From the NCBI GenBank assembly GCA_016223085.1, contig JACRPS010000029.1, positions 124,001-188,000 of the forward strand: a stretch of 64,000 nucleotides of DNA. The letters are read 5' to 3'. A program made the position numbers and the translations under genes. The notes beneath the pieces are model-generated. The model saw only the letters and a program-made list of their open reading frames with translations, was not told the origin of the DNA and searched no databases. How positions within the stretch are numbered: position 1 is the first letter of the stretch; each line of letters begins with the position of its first letter. This document shows, one piece after another, positions 60,696 through 64,000 of this stretch. Origin of the DNA: Chloroflexota bacterium. GTDB lineage: Bacteria; Chloroflexota; Anaerolineae; Aggregatilineales; Phototrophicaceae.

Positions 60696-61820
60696 TCAGA
60701 ACCCCGTCTGCCGGAAAGCGCCGGCGAGGTTGGGGCTGAGCGTGGCGATCTCTGCAAAAAATTCGTTGATCTGCGCCCGCGCTGCCTGGAGATGGGCATC
60801 GGAGGCGGAGCGGTCGCCGTTCAGCAGCGTGTTGATCGTGTTGATAAATTCCTTCATACCGTTCAGGTAGTGGTCGCTGGCCGGTTTGATACATTCCGGG
60901 AAGGCGGCGCTGTCGGTTTCAAACGCGCTCTGGAGATTGCGCATCTCGCGCAGGGTATTTTGTGTTTCGGCCAGCGACTGGTTCTGGATGCTGACATCCT
61001 CGACCAGCCGGAAGAACCGCTGGTAGTCGCGGATGACCATCGTTTCGATGAACCAGCGTTCCGCCGGACAATCGCCACGCGTGAAGTTCTGCACGGTCTG
61101 CACCCAGGCCGCGCCGTCGCCCAGGTTGATGTTCAGGCCGGCGGCAGCGTCCGCCACCGGCAGCAGTTTGTCCATAGTGGTCAGACGCTTCTGGGCGCGC
61201 TCCTGTTCGGTGGTGGTGGTCAGATGCGCGGCATACAGGTCGTCCATCGCCTGCGCGGCATCCAGCGCCGCCGTTTGCACCGGCGCGAGACAGGGCGCGA
61301 CCGGGGCGCTGTCAATGCCGGCCTGCCACGCCTGGAAGCTGGTCCGCGCGCGCTGAATGTCGGCGGGGCGCATCTCGACCGACAGGTTAAGCACGTCATT
61401 CACGACCTGATTCATGGCTGCCCCGTTGGCATCCCACCACGCCTGCGCCTCGCATGGGATGGGGGTGAGCGTGGGGGTGGCGGTCGGCTGAGGAATTGGC
61501 GTTCCCACTGTGCCGCTGTTCGGACGGTCAGCGGACGCGACGCTGGTGCCGGGCGGGCCGAGCTTTAGGCCGCGCTGCGTCGCCAGCAGGTAACCAACGC
61601 CGCCAAACAGCGCCGCGAAGATCATGCCGATGAGCAGCACGTGCAGAAAATCCCGCAGCAGGCTGTTGGACGAACGGGGCGGTGTGTCGTCCTGTTCGTC
61701 TATTTCCGCCAGGATTTCGGCGGCGGCGGGGTCCTTCACGCCACGCAGCGCCCTGCGCGCTTCGCGGTAGCGTCCTTCATCCATCAGGCTTCTGGCTCTG
61801 GAAAGTTTATCTTTGGACAT
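60696..61820 (-). CDS. Anchored protein with N-terminal TPR-like helix pair
   Basis: A 374-residue protein. Residues 1-42 are a TPR-like hairpin (ARSLMDEGRYREARRALRGV then DPAAAEILAEIDEQ). A membrane segment lies at about 57-80. A Thr/Pro linker (PIPQPTATPTLTPIP) leads to a mostly helical extracytoplasmic region of about 250 residues with several Cys. It shares this layout with the downstream AT-rich gene, so the two are probably distant paralogs. No known family was recognised. Confidence 0.75.
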   Translation of the reverse strand: MSKDKLSRARSLMDEGRYREARRALRGVKDPAAAEILAEIDEQDDTPPRSSNSLLRDFLHVLLIGMIFAALFGGVGYLLATQRGLKLGPPGTSVASADRPNSGTVGTPIPQPTATPTLTPIPCEAQAWWDANGAAMNQVVNDVLNLSVEMRPADIQRARTSFQAWQAGIDSAPVAPCLAPVQTAALDAAQAMDDLYAAHLTTTTEQERAQKRLTTMDKLLPVADAAAGLNINLGDGAAWVQTVQNFTRGDCPAERWFIETMVIRDYQRFFRLVEDVSIQNQSLAETQNTLREMRNLQSAFETDSAAFPECIKPASDHYLNGMKEFINTINTLLNGDRSASDAHLQAARAQINEFFAEIATLSPNLAGAFRQTGF

Positions 61821-62141
61821 GGTTGTGTGTTCCGGTGGTTGCGAGTTTCAATCTCTATTATGGAGCAAAGCGGGAAAACGCGCGATTAAGGATTGAGGGA
61901 TGAGGGATGAGTCAAAAGCGGAAGGTGCGCGCCGACGGAGGCTGAAAGCCGTAACCTCTTTTATCTGCCAGTAGGGGAACGGCATGCCGTGCCCCTACGA
62001 AGGGTTTATGGATAGACACCAAGTAGTTACATTGCATCAGGGGGTGTGGCTTTTGGACAGACAGAGGTTTGAACCCCTGCGTCGGACAGCGCAACATGCC
62101 TGATGCCGATCAGACACGATTTATCGTATCCCAACAGCGTA
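61821..62141. other. 320-bp gene-free stretch with a repeat junction
   Basis: The stretch 61929-61950 is the first hairpin of a family E unit, broken where family B copy 5 begins. The rest (62023-62141) has only short hairpin-like GGTTTGAACCC and a CACGAT..ATCGTA remnant. Confidence 0.65.
61951..62022 (+). repeat. Family B repeat, copy 5 (left end missing)
   Basis: It starts at TAACCTCTTTTATCTG and continues through a core with one mismatch (GGGGAACGG) to GGATAGACACCAA. The outer 13 bases of the left end are absent at the family E junction. Confidence 0.85.
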
Positions 62142-63254
62142 TCACGCCAGCGTGAGGGCGCGAGGTTCGTGGGCGAGGCCATGACGGACAGCGGCTACAT
62201 CCACGATGGTGTTAATCAGGCGGTCGTAGCTCCAGCCGGCGGCCCGCGCCTGGAGCGTCAGATCGCTGAAGCCCGGGTACAGGCCGGGCAGCGGGTTGAT
62301 TTCGAGAATGTAGGGTTTATCACCCTGCCCGGCGTCCAGCCGGAAGTCCACGCGGGATACGTCCTTGCAGTCCAGCACACGGAACACCGCCGCCGCCAGC
62401 CGCTGCAGTTCGCGCAGGGCGTCGGCTACCAGCGGCGCGGGGCACAGGTACTTAAAGTCTTCCACTTCAATGCCGGTCTTGAGGTAGCTGGAGTAGACGC
62501 CGCCCTCGCCATGCGCTTCAAAATCCACTTCCAGCGCGGGTAGGAAGGTCAGCGACGGCGGCAGTTCGGCGGCGGTGCGCCCGGTCAGTTTACGCGCGCT
62601 GGTCGGTTCCAGGTTGCCTACCAGTCCAACCGTGACCTCGCGCCCCTGAATGAAGTGTTCGGCCAGAATTGGCTGTGTGTATTTTTCAAGCTGTTTGGTG
62701 ACCTGCTGCCGCAGTTCAGCAACGGTGCGCACGACGCTCTCAACGCTGGCACCCATGCTGGTGCCTTCGCGGCTGGGTTTGACAAACAACGGGAAGCGCA
62801 GTTCCTGACCGCTATTGTCCAGCAGGTCGGCGTCCACCGGCTCGTCGGCGCGCTCGAATACCTGGAATTCCGGTGTCGGCAGACCGTGAAAGAGCAGAAT
62901 CCGCTTGGTCAGCGGCTTGTCCAGCGCGACGGCCAGCGCCGTGACGCGGCTGCCGGTATAGGGGATTTGCAGCATTTCCAGAATCGCGGGGACGTGCGAC
63001 TCGCGGCCATCACCAAAGTGCCCTTCGGCGATGTTAAAACACAGGTCGGGCTGGTAGGCGCGCAGTTCTTCGATCAGGTTGTGCGGCGGGTGGATGCTGG
63101 CCTCAACAAAGCGGGCTTCGTGGCCACCTTTTTCCAGCGCGGCGGCGATGGACTCGACCGTGATCGGACTGTCGAGATCGTCCCAGCGGTCCTTGGGCAT
63201 ACCTTCCCAGCGAGGGGCGTTTTTCTTTAAGTTGGCAAGCACGGCGATGCGCAT
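62142..63254 (-). CDS. ATP-grasp ligase, D-Ala-D-Ala ligase-like
   Basis: A 370-residue ATP-grasp protein. PYTGSRVTALAVALDKPLTK, FPLFVKPSREGTSMGAS, EHFIQGREVTVGLVG and RVDFRLD...YILEINPLPGLYP are the binding and metal motifs of the D-alanine:D-alanine ligase superfamily. The N-terminal region lacks the usual short Ddl start and the chain is longer, so it may join other amino acids. The neighbouring lysine 2,3-aminomutase gene suggests a beta-lysine-linked substrate, as an inference. Confidence 0.85.
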   Translation of the reverse strand: MRIAVLANLKKNAPRWEGMPKDRWDDLDSPITVESIAAALEKGGHEARFVEASIHPPHNLIEELRAYQPDLCFNIAEGHFGDGRESHVPAILEMLQIPYTGSRVTALAVALDKPLTKRILLFHGLPTPEFQVFERADEPVDADLLDNSGQELRFPLFVKPSREGTSMGASVESVVRTVAELRQQVTKQLEKYTQPILAEHFIQGREVTVGLVGNLEPTSARKLTGRTAAELPPSLTFLPALEVDFEAHGEGGVYSSYLKTGIEVEDFKYLCPAPLVADALRELQRLAAAVFRVLDCKDVSRVDFRLDAGQGDKPYILEINPLPGLYPGFSDLTLQARAAGWSYDRLINTIVDVAAVRHGLAHEPRALTLA

Positions 63255-63280
63255 TCTTTAGTCCTGAGTACAAAGTGCTA

Positions 63281-63342
63281 ATGGTTAAATGAAAACCGAT
63301 ACATAGATTGTTCGTAGGGGCGAACCGCCGGTTCGCCCCTAC
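63281..63342 (+). repeat. Family A repeat, copy 6 (right end missing)
   Basis: From ATGGTTAAATGAAAACCG through the complete core; the ATTCTATGAATCTG right end is absent. It fills the gap between the ATP-grasp gene and kamA. Confidence 0.85.
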
Positions 63343-63345
63343 GGA

Positions 63346-64000
63346 TTATTCGTGTTGCGGTTTGTGGCCGTTGGTGTAGACGCCGACGTGAGTAGTGCGG
63401 TGGCCGCTGGCGCCGTTCCCGTTCCTGTGAGCGCCGTTGTTATGGTGTCCATTGCCGTTATGGCCGTTGGCGTCGTGACCATTAGCGTGATACCGTTCCC
63501 ACTTGGACGCATCGGCGTTCAGGCGGTGTGCCGTGCCACCGCGCTGATGGGTTTCATCGAAGCCTTCCGGCTTGATGGCGGCGTTTTCGCCGGCCAGCAG
63601 GCTGAACACGCCGCCCTGTCCTGGCTCGGTGCGGTGCGGCGCCTGCCGGTCGAGATGGTCAATGGCGTGCGGGTCGTAGTCCAACGGTTCTTCGTAGGTG
63701 GTGATGTAACCCTCGTAGTTGCGCAGCACAACCTTGCCGGGCGACTGGCTGATGAGATACTGCGGCATGACCGGGATTTTGCCGCCGCCGCCGGGGGCAT
63801 CCACGACGTAGGTTGGAACGGCATAGCCGCTGGTGTGGCCGCGCAGGCCTTCGATGATCTCAATGCCTTTGGCAACGGTGGTGCGGAAGTGCCCCGCGCC
63901 TTTCACCAGGTCACACTGATACAGGTAATACGGGCGGACGCGGTTTTTCACCAGCTTATGCACCAGCTCGCGCTGGATATTCACGCTGTCGTTGATGCCC
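63346..64000 (-). CDS. kamA: Lysine 2,3-aminomutase (3' part), His/Asn/Gly-rich tail
   Basis: The gene continues beyond the window; 217 codons are visible. [21 protein letters not shown] and [20 protein letters not shown] are the C-terminal signatures of lysine 2,3-aminomutase (radical SAM, PLP), which makes beta-lysine. The PLP-binding Lys and CxxxCxxC lie outside the window or were not seen. After about residue 165 of the visible part, an unusual tail repeats [16 protein letters not shown]-like runs, which could bind metal. The normal enzyme ends before this. Confidence 0.88.
   Translation of the reverse strand, partial: GINDSVNIQRELVHKLVKNRVRPYYLYQCDLVKGAGHFRTTVAKGIEIIEGLRGHTSGYAVPTYVVDAPGGGGKIPVMPQYLISQSPGKVVLRNYEGYITTYEEPLDYDPHAIDHLDRQAPHRTEPGQGGVFSLLAGENAAIKPEGFDETHQRGGTAHRLNADASKWERYHANGHDANGHNGNGHHNNGAHRNGNGASGHRTTHVGVYTNGHKPQHE

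Overview
The window is GC-rich chromosomal DNA, most likely from a filamentous or anaerolinean-like member of Chloroflexota. This rests on gene content read by eye, not on a search: a fused transaldolase/glucose-6-phosphate isomerase, many secreted or anchored proteins with Thr/Pro-rich linkers, FHA-receiver and SPFH/NfeD genes, a XisH/XisI pair, and very many short palindromic repeats between genes. No rRNA, tRNA, CRISPR array, replication origin or complete insertion sequence was recognised.

Layout. 0.2-3.0 kb: two secreted proteins sharing an N-terminal domain. 3.2-16 kb: membrane proteins, an alpha/beta hydrolase, a DAO-type flavoprotein, an FHA-receiver protein, a TauE-like permease, an NfeD-flotillin pair, a zinc-ribbon protein, proline dehydrogenase and a LysM-like secreted protein. 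16.1-20.8 kb: gatA, an anchored Ala-rich protein, a mycothiol-type isomerase-like protein and a DUF2270-type membrane protein. 21.0-26.7 kb: pentose-phosphate genes (transketolase, fused transaldolase-isomerase) with xisH/xisI between them. 26.9-37.8 kb: a surface glycan cluster (four overlapping glycosyltransferases, flippase, methyltransferase, asparagine synthase-type amidotransferase, NAD-dependent epimerase, sugar-binding protein).

37.9-39.4 kb holds a lone HK97-type phage portal gene, and 57.0-58.8 kb a lone prohead protease fused to a major capsid protein. The two genes lie 17.7 kb apart on opposite strands, yet carry nearly the same 26-bp element upstream and both have dispersed repeats inserted in frame.

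43.7-48.4 kb is the most striking block. It is a tight operon for a bacterial ubiquitin-like conjugation system: E2-like protein, JAB/JAMM protein with an extra C-terminal domain, E1/ThiF-like protein, a 108-residue Pro-rich protein, an isoaspartate-methyltransferase-like protein and a Nudix hydrolase. A PfkB kinase follows. No beta-grasp modifier gene is visible, and the JAMM motif has Gln where the second zinc-ligand His is expected.

49.7-64 kb: a TPR protein, a methyltransferase, a WbuC-like cupin, a PAS histidine kinase, a DsbA-like lipoprotein, two paralogous anchored proteins of contrasting base composition, an ATP-grasp ligase and the 3' part of lysine 2,3-aminomutase with a His/Asn/Gly-rich tail, cut by the window edge.

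The intergenic DNA is dominated by repeat families, named A to G here. A and B are about 85-91 bp MITE-like units with imperfect terminal inverted repeats around a GTAGGGGC...GCCCCTAC core. C and D are bare palindromes. E is a two-hairpin unit that reads as an intrinsic terminator on one strand. F and G are CAAAG- and CGGAG-rich tandem-like stretches. Several copies lie inside genes or supply stop codons. Functions are from motif recognition only; no database search was possible.
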